Positions 25,747 to 33,965 of a stretch of DNA of 37,744 nucleotides are shown in pieces. The notes under the pieces were generated by a model. The model was not told the DNA's origin. It made no database searches and saw only the letters and a program-made list of their open reading frames with translations. The first letter of the stretch is position 1, and each line of letters opens with the position of its first letter. Source of the DNA: an uncultured Oscillibacter sp. (GTDB lineage: Bacteria > Bacillota > Clostridia > Oscillospirales > Oscillospiraceae); contig NZ_CANTJS010000026.1 of the NCBI RefSeq assembly GCF_947654275.1, forward strand, positions 1 through 37,744. Reading direction: 5' to 3'. The position numbers and the translations under genes are program-made.

Positions 25747-26466
25747 ATGAGACGAACGATGCTGTTGTTTCTGGCTTTGACAGGCCTGGTGCTGCTGTTC
25801 CAGGGCATCGGGGCCGCAGTGCCCACAGACGCCGCGGCGGAAATACCAGCGGATGAGGAGCCGCGGAAATATGTGGCCCTGACCTTTGACGACGGGCCGA
25901 AACGGCCTACCACGGAAAAGCTGCTGGACGGGCTGAAGGAGCGGGGAGCCAGCGCCACCTTTTTTCTCATTGGCGAGCAGATTGAGGAAAACCGGGACCT
26001 GGTGCTGCGGATGGCCCGGGAGGGCCACCAGATTGGAAACCATACCTGGAGTCACCAGCGGCTGGACAATACGGAGGCGGGGACTGTGGCCTGGGAAATC
26101 TGCAAGACGGAGACCGCCCTGACGGAGCTGCTGGGGACCGGGGACTACTGGCTGCGGCCTCCATACGGACAGCCGGCCGCCGGCGGGGAGAATGGAATCA
26201 ATGTGCCTATGGTCAAGTGGTCCGTGGATCCCAGGGACTGGGAGAGCCGGGACGCGGAGAAGGTGACCCGGGCGATTCTGGAGTGCGTGGAGCCCAACAG
26301 CATCATCCTGCTTCACGATATCTATGCCAGTTCTGTGGACGCGGCTCTGGGCGTTGTGGATGTCCTCCAGGAAGAGGGCTATTGGTTTGTGACGGTGAGG
26401 GAGCTGCTGGAACTCAACGGCGTAACGCCCCAGCCGGGGACCATGTACCGCACAGGGACCGGGTAA
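25747..26466 (+). CDS. Secreted polysaccharide deacetylase (NodB/CE4)
   Basis: A 239-residue protein with an N-terminal signal or anchor (TMLLFLALTGLVLLFQGIG), so it acts outside the membrane. The CE4 motifs are in order: TFDDGP with D48-D49, H99 and H103 (NHTWSH), RPPYG with R137, a W-VDPRDW segment with D161, and LLHDIY with H190-D191. Such enzymes remove N-acetyl groups from peptidoglycan, chitin-like or exopolysaccharide sugars; which one is not visible. The closest relatives by motif are peptidoglycan GlcNAc deacetylase-like proteins. ATG 25747 is chosen because the signal peptide begins there. It is a single gene facing the AraC gene. Confidence 0.88.
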   Translation: MRRTMLLFLALTGLVLLFQGIGAAVPTDAAAEIPADEEPRKYVALTFDDGPKRPTTEKLLDGLKERGASATFFLIGEQIEENRDLVLRMAREGHQIGNHTWSHQRLDNTEAGTVAWEICKTETALTELLGTGDYWLRPPYGQPAAGGENGINVPMVKWSVDPRDWESRDAEKVTRAILECVEPNSIILLHDIYASSVDAALGVVDVLQEEGYWFVTVRELLELNGVTPQPGTMYRTGTG

Positions 26467-26487
26467 AGGCCATGGGACAGACCCGGG

Positions 26488-27312
26488 TCAGCGGTTTCTG
26501 CGGCGATATTCCAGGGGGCTGACGCCCTCTATCCGGCGGAAGCACTGGGAAAAGTAGCTGAGAGAGGAAAAGCCCAGAATCTGAGCGATCAGGGACAGGG
26601 TGTGGTCTGTTTCACGAAGGAGAAAGCGGCTTTCCTCAATCCGCCTGGAGACCAGATAATTGATGGGGGAGACGCCGAATTCCCGGCGGAAGGCGTGGGC
26701 CAGGTAATACTTATTAAGATGGACCATCTGGGCCAGCTGATCCAGGCTCAGATTTTCCTTGAAGTGGTTGTCGATATACCGCCGGACCAGGCCGCATTCC
26801 CGGTTGGACCGGGCATCCGGCGGTCCGCCGGAGAGGGCGGCGTTCTGCTGGCGGCTCAAAAGAATCATGACCGCCGTGGACAGGCTCCGGCAGACCTGCT
26901 CATAGCCTGGCTGGGCCTGGGAGGCCTCCTGGAGCATCAGGTCCAGACAGACCATCAGCGCGTCCCAGCCGCTGTGCAGATGGAGCATGGCATATCCTTC
27001 TCCCCCTGCCAGGGTGCCCAGTCCCTCCACACCCAGGACCTTGTACTCCAGGGGGCTTTCCAGCTGGCTGACCTCCGTGTGCGGCACGTTGGCGTTGACG
27101 ATGACCGCGTCGTGGATGGATACGGGGAATTCCCTCTGCTGGAAGCGGAAACGGCCGTGGCCTCCGGTGATGAAGAACAGCTCGGCGCAGCCGTGGGTGT
27201 GGAGGCTGGAGTTCCATTCACCGCTGTACTGGGCCTGAGAGAGGTATAACAGCCGGGGGGCGGTCTCAAGGGATTCCGACTCCCGGGGAAAGGTGTACTG
27301 ACGCTGACTCAT
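26488..27312 (-). CDS. AraC-family transcriptional regulator
   Basis: A 274-residue regulator with an N-terminal cupin-type sensor (HTHGCAELFFITGGHGRFRF) and a C-terminal double helix-turn-helix: ENLSLDQLAQMVHLNKYYLA then the second motif with DHTLSLIAQILGFSSLSYFS and FRRIEGVSPLEYRRR. ATG 27312 has GGGAGG 7 bases before it; the longer upstream frame lacks a ribosome site. It is divergent from the carbohydrate ABC operon, which it most likely activates in response to the imported sugar. The family and the arrangement support this, but no operator was identified. Confidence 0.9.
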   Translation of the reverse strand: MSQRQYTFPRESESLETAPRLLYLSQAQYSGEWNSSLHTHGCAELFFITGGHGRFRFQQREFPVSIHDAVIVNANVPHTEVSQLESPLEYKVLGVEGLGTLAGGEGYAMLHLHSGWDALMVCLDLMLQEASQAQPGYEQVCRSLSTAVMILLSRQQNAALSGGPPDARSNRECGLVRRYIDNHFKENLSLDQLAQMVHLNKYYLAHAFRREFGVSPINYLVSRRIEESRFLLRETDHTLSLIAQILGFSSLSYFSQCFRRIEGVSPLEYRRRNR

Positions 27313-27397
27313 GGCGGAACCTCCCGTTGTGAAGTGGGGGCGGGGGACGCCTGCCTGCGCAATTTTTTGAAAACAGGCAGAGGCGGCTTCCAGAATG

Positions 27398-27426
27398 ATT
27401 ATAACTGATTGAGAGAGACTATGCAA
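27398..27426 (-). promoter_or_regulatory. Promoter of the AraC regulator
   Basis: On the minus strand TTGCAT (27421-27426), a 17-base spacer and TATAAT (27398-27403), about 85 bases before ATG 27312. Confidence 0.7.
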
Positions 27427-27598
27427 CTTATCATAAAAATTTTGTCGCTTCTTCCCGGTTTTTATGTGGAAAGGAGAGAGGATAAGAGGGGGTAAATTTT
27501 GAGATTAGAGAGGATATCCAAAATGAGGACGAATTTACTCCATCATTTCCGGCAAAACGCAAAAAGCAAGATATCTAAAAACTTTCGCAAGATACCCA

Positions 27599-27628
27599 TT
27601 GCTTTTCCGGCGGCCGTACCGCTATACT
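27599..27628 (+). promoter_or_regulatory. Promoter of the carbohydrate ABC operon
   Basis: TTGCTT (27599-27604), an 18-base spacer and TATACT (27623-27628), 58 bases before the binding-protein ATG. The weak -35 box fits an activator-dependent promoter such as an AraC target. The rest of the 27427-27598 spacer shows no gene. Confidence 0.5.
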
Positions 27629-27686
27629 GAACATAACAGGGCCGGTGACCCGGCCGCGGCTCCCGAAAACATAAGGAGGTTACACT

Positions 27687-29072
27687 ATGAAGAAGTTTCT
27701 CTGTCTCTTGCTGACTCTGGCCATTGCGCTGTCTCTGGCCGCCTGCGGCGGCGCGCCTCAGACGCCTCCCGCGCAGACGCCTCCCCCCGCGGATTCCGGC
27801 AGTCAGGATACCCCCGATCCCGCTCCTGCCCCCGCCGGCCCCATCAAGGTGGCCGCTCTCTCCTCCGGCTATGAGACCGCCTATCCCGGTATGTGGCAGG
27901 AGGTCTGCGCCGCCTTCACCGCCGAGACCGGCGTTGAGGTGGAACTGACCCTGGAGAAGAACCTGGAGGATGTGATTGGTCCCTCCATGCAGGGCGGCGA
28001 CTATCCCGACGTGGTCCTCTGCGCCACCGGACGCGAGAAGGGCCTGACCGAGCAGTTCATCAAGGATAAGCTTATTGCCGACATCACCGATGTGCTGACC
28101 ATGACCGTTCCCGGCGAGAGCGCATCCGTCGACAGCAAGCTGGTCCCCGGCTTTGTGGGCACCAACATCACCGATCCCTACGGCGATGGCAAGACCTATC
28201 TGGCCCCCATGTTCTACTCTCCCTGCGGCCTGTTCTACAACGCCGGCCTGTTCGCGGAGAAGGGCTGGGACGTTCCCACCACCTGGGATGAGATGTGGGA
28301 GCTGGGCGAGAAGGCCAAGGCCGAGGACATCGCTCTGTTTACTTACCCCACCACCGGTTACTTTGACACGTTTTTCCCCACCCTGCTCTACTCCGTAGGC
28401 GGCCCTGACTTCTTCAACAAGGCCATGAACTATGCCGAGGGCGTATGGGATACCGACGAGGCCAAGCAGTGCTTCGACGTGATGAGCAAGCTGGCGGGCT
28501 ACACCGCCAAGGTGACCCCTGCCCAGGCCAACGACCAGGACTTCACCCAGAACCAGCAGCTGATTCTGGACAATAAGGCCCTGTTTATGCCCAACGGCAC
28601 CTGGATTGTGGGCGAGATGGCCGACGCGCCCCGTGCGGACGGCTTTGAGTGGGGCATGTGCGCTCTGCCCGGCGGCGCCAGCGGCACCAGCGCCAGCTAC
28701 TGCTGGCTGGAGCAGATCTGGATTCCCTCCGGAGCGTCCAATATCGACACCGGCAAGCAGTTCATAGCCTTCATGTACAGCGACAAGGCCGCTGAGATCT
28801 TCGCCAAGGGCGGAGCCGCCCAGCCCATCACCGGCATTACCGACGGTATGGAGGGCGACAACAAGATGTTCTACTCCATCTATGACAATGGCGCTTCCGC
28901 TGTTATGGGCGGCTTCGCAGCCTACGCCTCCGTGCCCGGTCTGGGCAGCGTGCGCGAGGTCTTCTTCGACCCCTTCAATAACCTTGTGAGCGGTTCTCTG
29001 ACCCAGGACCAGTGGGTGGACAACATCAGGACCTCCAGCGACACCATGCGGGAGAACCTGATTGTGAGCTAA
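27687..29072 (+). CDS. Carbohydrate ABC transporter substrate-binding lipoprotein (NgcE-like)
   Basis: A 461-residue lipoprotein. Signal peptide and lipobox LSLAAC put the lipid on Cys20, then a Pro/Thr/Gln/Asp linker to about residue 50. The mature part has the extracellular solute-binding family 1 layout: SGYETAYPGMWQEVCAAFTA, GDYPDVVLCATGREKGL, GLFYNAGLFAEKGWDVPTTW and FMPNGTWIVGEM. It resembles N-acetylglucosamine/chitobiose-type binding proteins. AAGGAGG precedes the ATG. It is the first operon gene and is separated from the permeases by a hairpin that would keep its level higher. The substrate is inferred from the GH112 enzyme as galacto-N-biose or lacto-N-biose-like sugars. Confidence 0.9.
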   Translation: MKKFLCLLLTLAIALSLAACGGAPQTPPAQTPPPADSGSQDTPDPAPAPAGPIKVAALSSGYETAYPGMWQEVCAAFTAETGVEVELTLEKNLEDVIGPSMQGGDYPDVVLCATGREKGLTEQFIKDKLIADITDVLTMTVPGESASVDSKLVPGFVGTNITDPYGDGKTYLAPMFYSPCGLFYNAGLFAEKGWDVPTTWDEMWELGEKAKAEDIALFTYPTTGYFDTFFPTLLYSVGGPDFFNKAMNYAEGVWDTDEAKQCFDVMSKLAGYTAKVTPAQANDQDFTQNQQLILDNKALFMPNGTWIVGEMADAPRADGFEWGMCALPGGASGTSASYCWLEQIWIPSGASNIDTGKQFIAFMYSDKAAEIFAKGGAAQPITGITDGMEGDNKMFYSIYDNGASAVMGGFAAYASVPGLGSVREVFFDPFNNLVSGSLTQDQWVDNIRTSSDTMRENLIVS

Positions 29073-29096
29073 GCGCGCTTCACAATTCCATAGCCA

Positions 29097-29138
29097 AAAG
29101 CGGGCGGCGGCGGGCAGGTTCTGCACGCCGCCGCTTTT
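29097..29138 (+). terminator. Partial terminator between binding protein and permeases
   Basis: AAAAGCGG-CGGCG pairs with CGCCGCCGCTTTT across a loop of about 16 bases, 25 bases after the stop. Such intercistronic hairpins commonly give more binding protein than permease. Confidence 0.6.
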
Positions 29139-29164
29139 AATATTGGAGAGAAAGGAGCGGTTCC

Positions 29165-30043
29165 ATGCGCAGCAGCAAGAACAGAAGCCGGTTCCTCATT
29201 CTGTGTACGGCCCCGGCAGTGATTCTCTACTTTGTGTTCATGATTCTTCCCACGCTGAATGTGTTCCGCATGTCCCTCTTTGAGCGGGGGGCCTATTCAC
29301 CGACGGAGACCTTTGTGGGCATGGCGAACTTCAAGGTCCTGATAAAGGACGTGAAATTCATCACCTCCATGCAGAACACCATTTTGCTGATTGTCACCGT
29401 GACAGTGATTACCTTCTTTTTTGCCATCGTTTTCGCGGCCATCCTCACCCGGGAGAAAATCAAGGGGCAGAACTTTTTCCGCATCGTCTTTTACATCCCC
29501 AACATTCTGTCCATTGTGGTGATCGCCGGTATCTTCTCCGCCATCTACAAGCCGGATACCACCGGCATGCTGAACAATATTTTTACATTCTTTGCCGGGC
29601 GGAACATCGAGATTCTTTGGAAGAGTCAGCCCATGGTCATTGTCAGCATCATCATTGCCATGGTCTGGCAGGCCATCGGCTACTACATGGTCATGTACAT
29701 GGCTTCCATGGCTGCCGTGCCCGCCAGCCTCTATGAGAGCGCCGGGCTGGACGGCGCGGGGCGGCTGACCCAGTTCTTCCAGATTACCCTGCCCCTCATC
29801 TGGACCAACATCCGCACCACCCTGACGTTCTTCATTATTTCCACCATCAACATGGCCTTCCTCTTCGTCAAGTCCATGGTGGCCCCCGGCATGTCCGACG
29901 TGGGTCTGAGCTTCATGTACGCGCAGAAGGACGCCGGGCTCTATGGCTATTCCATGGCCGCCGGTGTGGTGATCTTCCTGTTTTCCTTCCTGCTGTCCGC
30001 CCTGGTCAACAGGGTGACGGAGCGGGAAGTGCTGGAAATGTAA
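29165..30043 (+). CDS. Carbohydrate ABC transporter permease (first)
   Basis: A 292-residue MalF-type permease with about six helices. It starts with a basic stretch and a hydrophobic helix (FLILCTAPAVILYFVFMILP). The EAA loop that docks the ATPase reads YESAGLDGAGRLTQFFQITL, ending LPLIW. AAAGGAG precedes the ATG. The next permease follows after 12 bases. No ATPase gene is in the operon; like many family 1 sugar systems it probably uses a shared MsmK-type ATPase encoded elsewhere. Confidence 0.93.
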   Translation: MRSSKNRSRFLILCTAPAVILYFVFMILPTLNVFRMSLFERGAYSPTETFVGMANFKVLIKDVKFITSMQNTILLIVTVTVITFFFAIVFAAILTREKIKGQNFFRIVFYIPNILSIVVIAGIFSAIYKPDTTGMLNNIFTFFAGRNIEILWKSQPMVIVSIIIAMVWQAIGYYMVMYMASMAAVPASLYESAGLDGAGRLTQFFQITLPLIWTNIRTTLTFFIISTINMAFLFVKSMVAPGMSDVGLSFMYAQKDAGLYGYSMAAGVVIFLFSFLLSALVNRVTEREVLEM

Positions 30044-30055
30044 GGAGGCGACCAT

Positions 30056-30943
30056 ATGACTACGAAGAAAACCTCCTCTGCGGACAGACTGTATAAGGCG
30101 TTTATCTATGTTGTCCTGACCACGCTGGCCATCGTCATCATCGTCCCCGTGGCGTGGGTCTTCCTGGCCTCCATCAAGCAGAACAGCGAGTTCTACGGCA
30201 ACCCCTGGGCGCTGCCCGCCGGCTTCTACTGGCAGAACTTTGTAGAGGCCTGGACCGCCGCCTCTATGGGCAGCTATATGCTCAACTCGGTGATGGTCAC
30301 CGCGCTGTCTCTCATTCTGCTGCTGGTGATTGCCCTGCCCGCGGCCTACTGCCTGTCCCGGTTCCGCTTCCGGGGAGGCCGATTCCTCAACACCGCCTTT
30401 ATGGCCGGGCTGTTTATCAATGTGAACTACATCGTGGTGCCCATCTTCCTCATGATGCGGGACTGGGACAGCTGGATGAACTACTTCTTCGGCAAGACCC
30501 TGTTTCTCAACAACCTGTTTGTGCTGGCCCTGGTGTACGCCTCCACGGCCCTGCCCTTTACCATTTACCTGCTGTCCGGCTATTTCGCCACGCTTCCCCA
30601 TGATTTTGAGGAAGCGGCTTATATCGACGGCGCAAACTATGGACAGGCCATGGTGCGTGTCATTTTCCCCATGGCCCAGCCCTCCATCATCACCATCATT
30701 CTGTTTAATTTCCTCTCCTTCTGGAACGAGTATATCATCTCGATGACGCTGATGAGCAGCTCCACCGGACAGAAGACCCTTCCCGTGGGCCTGCTGAACC
30801 TGATGCAGGCCTCCCAGTCCAAGGCAGAATTCGGCAGGATGTATGCCGGTCTGGTGCTGGTGATGCTGCCCACCCTGATTCTCTACATGTGCGTACAGAA
30901 GAAGCTGACCCAGGGTATGACCGTCGGAGGCCTGAAGGGCTGA
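30056..30943 (+). CDS. Carbohydrate ABC transporter permease (second)
   Basis: A 295-residue MalG-type permease, six predicted helices. The EAA loop is FEEAAYIDGANYGQAMVRVI followed by FPMAQPS. It pairs with the upstream permease in the membrane. TAAGGAGG at the end of the first permease serves its ATG. It is followed by a small membrane protein gene after 83 bases. Confidence 0.93.
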   Translation: MTTKKTSSADRLYKAFIYVVLTTLAIVIIVPVAWVFLASIKQNSEFYGNPWALPAGFYWQNFVEAWTAASMGSYMLNSVMVTALSLILLLVIALPAAYCLSRFRFRGGRFLNTAFMAGLFINVNYIVVPIFLMMRDWDSWMNYFFGKTLFLNNLFVLALVYASTALPFTIYLLSGYFATLPHDFEEAAYIDGANYGQAMVRVIFPMAQPSIITIILFNFLSFWNEYIISMTLMSSSTGQKTLPVGLLNLMQASQSKAEFGRMYAGLVLVMLPTLILYMCVQKKLTQGMTVGGLKG

Positions 30944-31026
30944 CCGGCAGAGTGGGTAAACACTGTTCCTGCGCCTCCGGCGGACGGAAGTGCAGAGATT
31001 TCTTGATTTCTTGAGAGGTGACGCAT

Positions 31027-31233
31027 ATGAAATTTTGGAAAGAGCACGCCGGTCTCCGGGCGCTGTTCATTGCGGGGTTTTTCTTCGTGGGAATGGCCCT
31101 GGTGATTTTCGGCTGGAAGCAGACGGGGAAGCTGTCGGGCCTGGGGCTGATGCTGATAGGGGTTGTTCTGCTGCTGTCGGCGCTGCTGGTTTACAATAAA
31201 CCCTTCGAGGGCGACAAGGGCGCGGGCCTGTGA
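31027..31233 (+). CDS. Small two-helix membrane protein of sugar ABC operons (DUF6903-like)
   Basis: A 68-residue protein with two hydrophobic helices (ALFIAGFFFVGMALVIFG and LGLMLIGVVLLLSALLVYN) separated by a short basic turn, both ends probably cytoplasmic. ATG 31027 has GAGAGGTGA before it. Small proteins of this shape occur next to carbohydrate ABC permeases in Clostridia; the DUF6903 assignment is from memory and moderate. No function is known. The gene lies between permease and phosphorylase, with only 10 bases to the latter. Confidence 0.75.
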   Translation: MKFWKEHAGLRALFIAGFFFVGMALVIFGWKQTGKLSGLGLMLIGVVLLLSALLVYNKPFEGDKGAGL

Positions 31234-31243
31234 GGTGGAACGT

Positions 31244-33412
31244 ATGAGTGAACAGCAGAGGAAAGGCCGGGTAACCATCCCCACAGATGTGGATGTAGTG
31301 CCCGAGACCCTTGAGCTTCTCCGGCGCTGGGGCGCGGACGCCATCCGGGACTGCGACGGCACGGACTACCCGGAGGAGCTGAAAACCGCAGACGCCAAGG
31401 TTTACGCCACCTACTACACCACACGCAAGGATAACGCCTGGGCCAAAGCCAACCCCGATGAGGTGCAGCAGTGCTATATCATGACGGCGTTTCACACTGC
31501 CGCCGGCGGCCCCCTGTCGATTCCGCTGCTGAAGGGCATCAGCTCCGAGCTGCTGGAGGTCAACAGCCGGGACGATATCAAGCGCTGGTGGGAGGTGATG
31601 GACCGCACCACGGGAACCCCCCTGTCTTCGGAAGCGTGGGACTATGACGCCGGAAGCGGCACGGTGGTGATTCCCGCGCCGGAGGTCTTCCATGACTATA
31701 CCGTGAGCTTCCTGGCCTATCTGATCTGGGACCCGGTGCATATGTACAACGCGGTCACCAACGATTGGAAGGACTTTGAGCACCAGATTACCTTTGACGT
31801 CCGCCAGCCCAAGACCCGGAAATTTACCATGGAGCGGCTGCGGCGGTTCATTGAGGACCACCCCTATGTGGACGTAATCCGCTATACCACCTTTTTCCAC
31901 CAGTTCACCCTGATTTTTGATGAGCTGAAACGGGAGAAGTATGTGGATTGGTACGGCTATTCCGCGTCTGTGTCCCCCTATATCCTGGAGCGGTTCGAGC
32001 GAGAGGCTGGCTATCCCTTCCGCCCGGAATTTGTAATCGACCAGGGGTATTATAACAATCAGTATCGGATTCCCTCCAGGGAATACAAGGATTTCTGCGC
32101 ATTTCAGCGGCGTGAGGTCGCTGCTCTGGCAAAGGAAATGGTAGACCTGACCCACCAGATGGGCAGGGAGGCCATGATGTTCCTGGGGGACCACTGGATT
32201 GGCACGGAGCCCTATCTGGAGGAGTTCAAGACCATTGGCCTGGACGCCGTCGTGGGCAGCGTGGGCAATGGGTCCACTCTCCGGCTGATTTCCGACATCC
32301 CCGGCGTACGGTACACCGAGGGCCGTTTCCTGCCCTACTTCTTCCCGGATACCTTCCACGAGGGCGGCGATCCGGTGAGGGAGGCCCGGGAAAATTGGGT
32401 CACGGCCCGCCGGGCCATTTTGAGGAAGCCCATCGACCGCATCGGCTACGGCGGCTATTTGAAGCTGGCCTGCCAATTCCCGGAGTTCATCGACTATGTG
32501 GAATCGGTCTGCAACGAGTTCCGGGAACTGTATGACCGCATCGGCGGAGCAAAGCCCTGGTGTGCCCAGACCGTGGCGGTGCTGAACTGCTGGGGCCGGG
32601 CCCGTTCCTGGGGCTGCCACATGGTCCACCACGCCCTGTATCAAAAGCAGAACCACTCCTATGCCGGCGTGATTGAGGCCCTGTCCGGCGCGCCCTTCGA
32701 CGTGCGTTTTCTGAGCTTTGACGATTTGAAGGAGGACCCCCATGCGCTGGACGGCGTGGATGTGCTGCTGAACATCGGCGGCGGCGACACCGCACACACC
32801 GGCGGAGCCCTCTGGGAGGATCCGGAGATTTCCGCCGCCGTGAAGCGCTTCGTATGGAACGGCGGAGGCTTGATCGGCGTGGGAGAGCCCTCCGGACACC
32901 AGTACCAGGGCCGCTATTTCCAGCTTTCCGGGATACTTGGAGTTGAAAAAGAGACGGGTTATACGTTAGGTTATGACAAGTATAACTGGGAGGAGCACCG
33001 GTCCCACTTTATTCTGGCGGACGCGGAGAGTCCTGTGGACTTCGGCGAGGGGCAGAAGAGCATTTACGCCCTGGAGGGTGCAGAGGTGCTGGTTCAGCGG
33101 GACCGGGAGGTTCAGCTGGCGGCGAATGCCTATGGAAAAGGGCGGGGGGTGTATCTCTCCGGTTTGCCCTATTCCTTCGAGAACTGCCGCCTGCTTCACC
33201 GGGCCATTCTCTGGGCCGCCCACGGAGAGGAGCGGATTGCCCGGTGGTTCTCCTCCAACTTCCGGGTGGAGGTCCACGCCTATGTGGACAGCGGGCGCTT
33301 CTGCGTGGTCAATAACGACGGCGCGCCTCAGCGCACGGAAATTTTCCGGGGGGACGGGTCCAGCTTCTCCCTGGAGCTGCCGCCGGGGGGAATCCGCTGG
33401 TTTGAAATCTGA
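31244..33412 (+). CDS. lnpA: 1,3-beta-galactosyl-N-acetylhexosamine phosphorylase (GH112)
   Basis: A 722-residue cytosolic enzyme of family GH112 that splits galacto-N-biose or lacto-N-biose with phosphate into alpha-galactose 1-phosphate and the N-acetylhexosamine. Nearly every signature is visible: RRWGADAIRDCDGTDYPEEL, SFLAYLIWDPVHMYNAVTND, MMFLGDHWIGTEPY with the likely general acid D316, GRFLPYFFPDTFHEGGDP, RRAILRKPIDRIGYGGYL, GVGEPSG and KGRGVYLSGLPYS. The start is ATG 31244 with GAGGTGG before it. Some GH112 members prefer galactosyl-rhamnose, and the exact substrate cannot be fixed by reading. It closes the ABC operon, so the imported disaccharide is cleaved without using ATP. Confidence 0.95.
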   Translation: MSEQQRKGRVTIPTDVDVVPETLELLRRWGADAIRDCDGTDYPEELKTADAKVYATYYTTRKDNAWAKANPDEVQQCYIMTAFHTAAGGPLSIPLLKGISSELLEVNSRDDIKRWWEVMDRTTGTPLSSEAWDYDAGSGTVVIPAPEVFHDYTVSFLAYLIWDPVHMYNAVTNDWKDFEHQITFDVRQPKTRKFTMERLRRFIEDHPYVDVIRYTTFFHQFTLIFDELKREKYVDWYGYSASVSPYILERFEREAGYPFRPEFVIDQGYYNNQYRIPSREYKDFCAFQRREVAALAKEMVDLTHQMGREAMMFLGDHWIGTEPYLEEFKTIGLDAVVGSVGNGSTLRLISDIPGVRYTEGRFLPYFFPDTFHEGGDPVREARENWVTARRAILRKPIDRIGYGGYLKLACQFPEFIDYVESVCNEFRELYDRIGGAKPWCAQTVAVLNCWGRARSWGCHMVHHALYQKQNHSYAGVIEALSGAPFDVRFLSFDDLKEDPHALDGVDVLLNIGGGDTAHTGGALWEDPEISAAVKRFVWNGGGLIGVGEPSGHQYQGRYFQLSGILGVEKETGYTLGYDKYNWEEHRSHFILADAESPVDFGEGQKSIYALEGAEVLVQRDREVQLAANAYGKGRGVYLSGLPYSFENCRLLHRAILWAAHGEERIARWFSSNFRVEVHAYVDSGRFCVVNNDGAPQRTEIFRGDGSSFSLELPPGGIRWFEI

Positions 33413-33860
33413 GCGGACGGCGGAGCTGCCGCAGACGCCGCACGGCGGCCATGCGGCGGCGGGAAAACCCGCTTGCCTGTATGCCGCGCCGCATCCTGCA
33501 TACAAAAGAAAGCCGAAGGACAAAGGCCACCCCGCACAAGGACAACAATAAAATAACCGTTCAGGGCATAGAAAAAGAGCGCAATCAGATTTGATTGCCG
33601 CTCTTTTCTTTTTAAGCCGGAAAAAATATTTGTAGCAATTGCACTGTTAGCAATCATGGATTGCACGATTCCCTTGGGGGCGTTAGAGCGGGTTCCGATC
33701 ATACCTCCTGTGATGACGCTACGAGAAAGCCTAAGATACGGTCACATCGCTGGGCGTTCCGTTTGAGATTCCCCAAATTGTCCTACCGGCAGTTGGTTTG
33801 GCAAAACATCTAAATATCTCCCTTCTTTTTGTTATAAATGCAGAAAACAGCTCAGATGTA
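33413..33860. other. Gene-free spacer between the GH112 operon and the TRAP operon
   Basis: About 450 bases hold the GH112 operon terminator and, before it, GC-rich inverted repeats. A minus-strand frame near 33702 (starting MIGTRSNAPKGIVQ) runs into the terminator hairpin and was not recognised; it could be a remnant. No RNA gene was seen. Confidence 0.5.
33570..33612 (+). terminator. Terminator of the ABC-GH112 operon
   Basis: AAAAGAGCG-CAATCA pairs with TGATTG-CGCTCTTTT, followed by CTTTTT. The stem is long and A/T flanked on both sides, so it works in either direction. Confidence 0.85.
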
Positions 33861-33889
33861 TTGACAGCCTTTCATATAACTTGTATATT
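33861..33889 (+). promoter_or_regulatory. Promoter of the TRAP transporter operon
   Basis: A perfect TTGACA (33861-33866), a 17-base spacer and TATATT (33884-33889). The expected start is near 33896. Such a strong promoter implies control by a repressor, and a palindrome lies directly after it. Confidence 0.8.
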
Positions 33890-33902
33890 TGTCTTAGTTA
33901 GT

Positions 33903-33913
33903 ATGTCAGACAT
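33903..33913 (+). promoter_or_regulatory. Operator, ATGTCAGACAT palindrome
   Basis: The 11-base perfect palindrome ATGTCAGACAT covers about +8 to +18 of the predicted TRAP transcript. Its core TGTCAGACA occurs twice more, both at the transketolase promoter. The form TGTC-N-GAC A resembles sites of FadR/FCD-type GntR regulators; no such gene is in the window. Confidence 0.65.
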
Positions 33914-33965
33914 TAGTCAAAAGAAAGGATGAGGCCTTACAGTTTTATTTGGAGGTGCAGCTTAC

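Noticed and set aside
33613..33702. Minus-strand frame starting MIGTRSNAPKGIVQ with AGGAGGT touching the ATG
   Set aside because: The ribosome site is too close, the frame passes into the terminator hairpin, and no family is recognised. It may be a relic.
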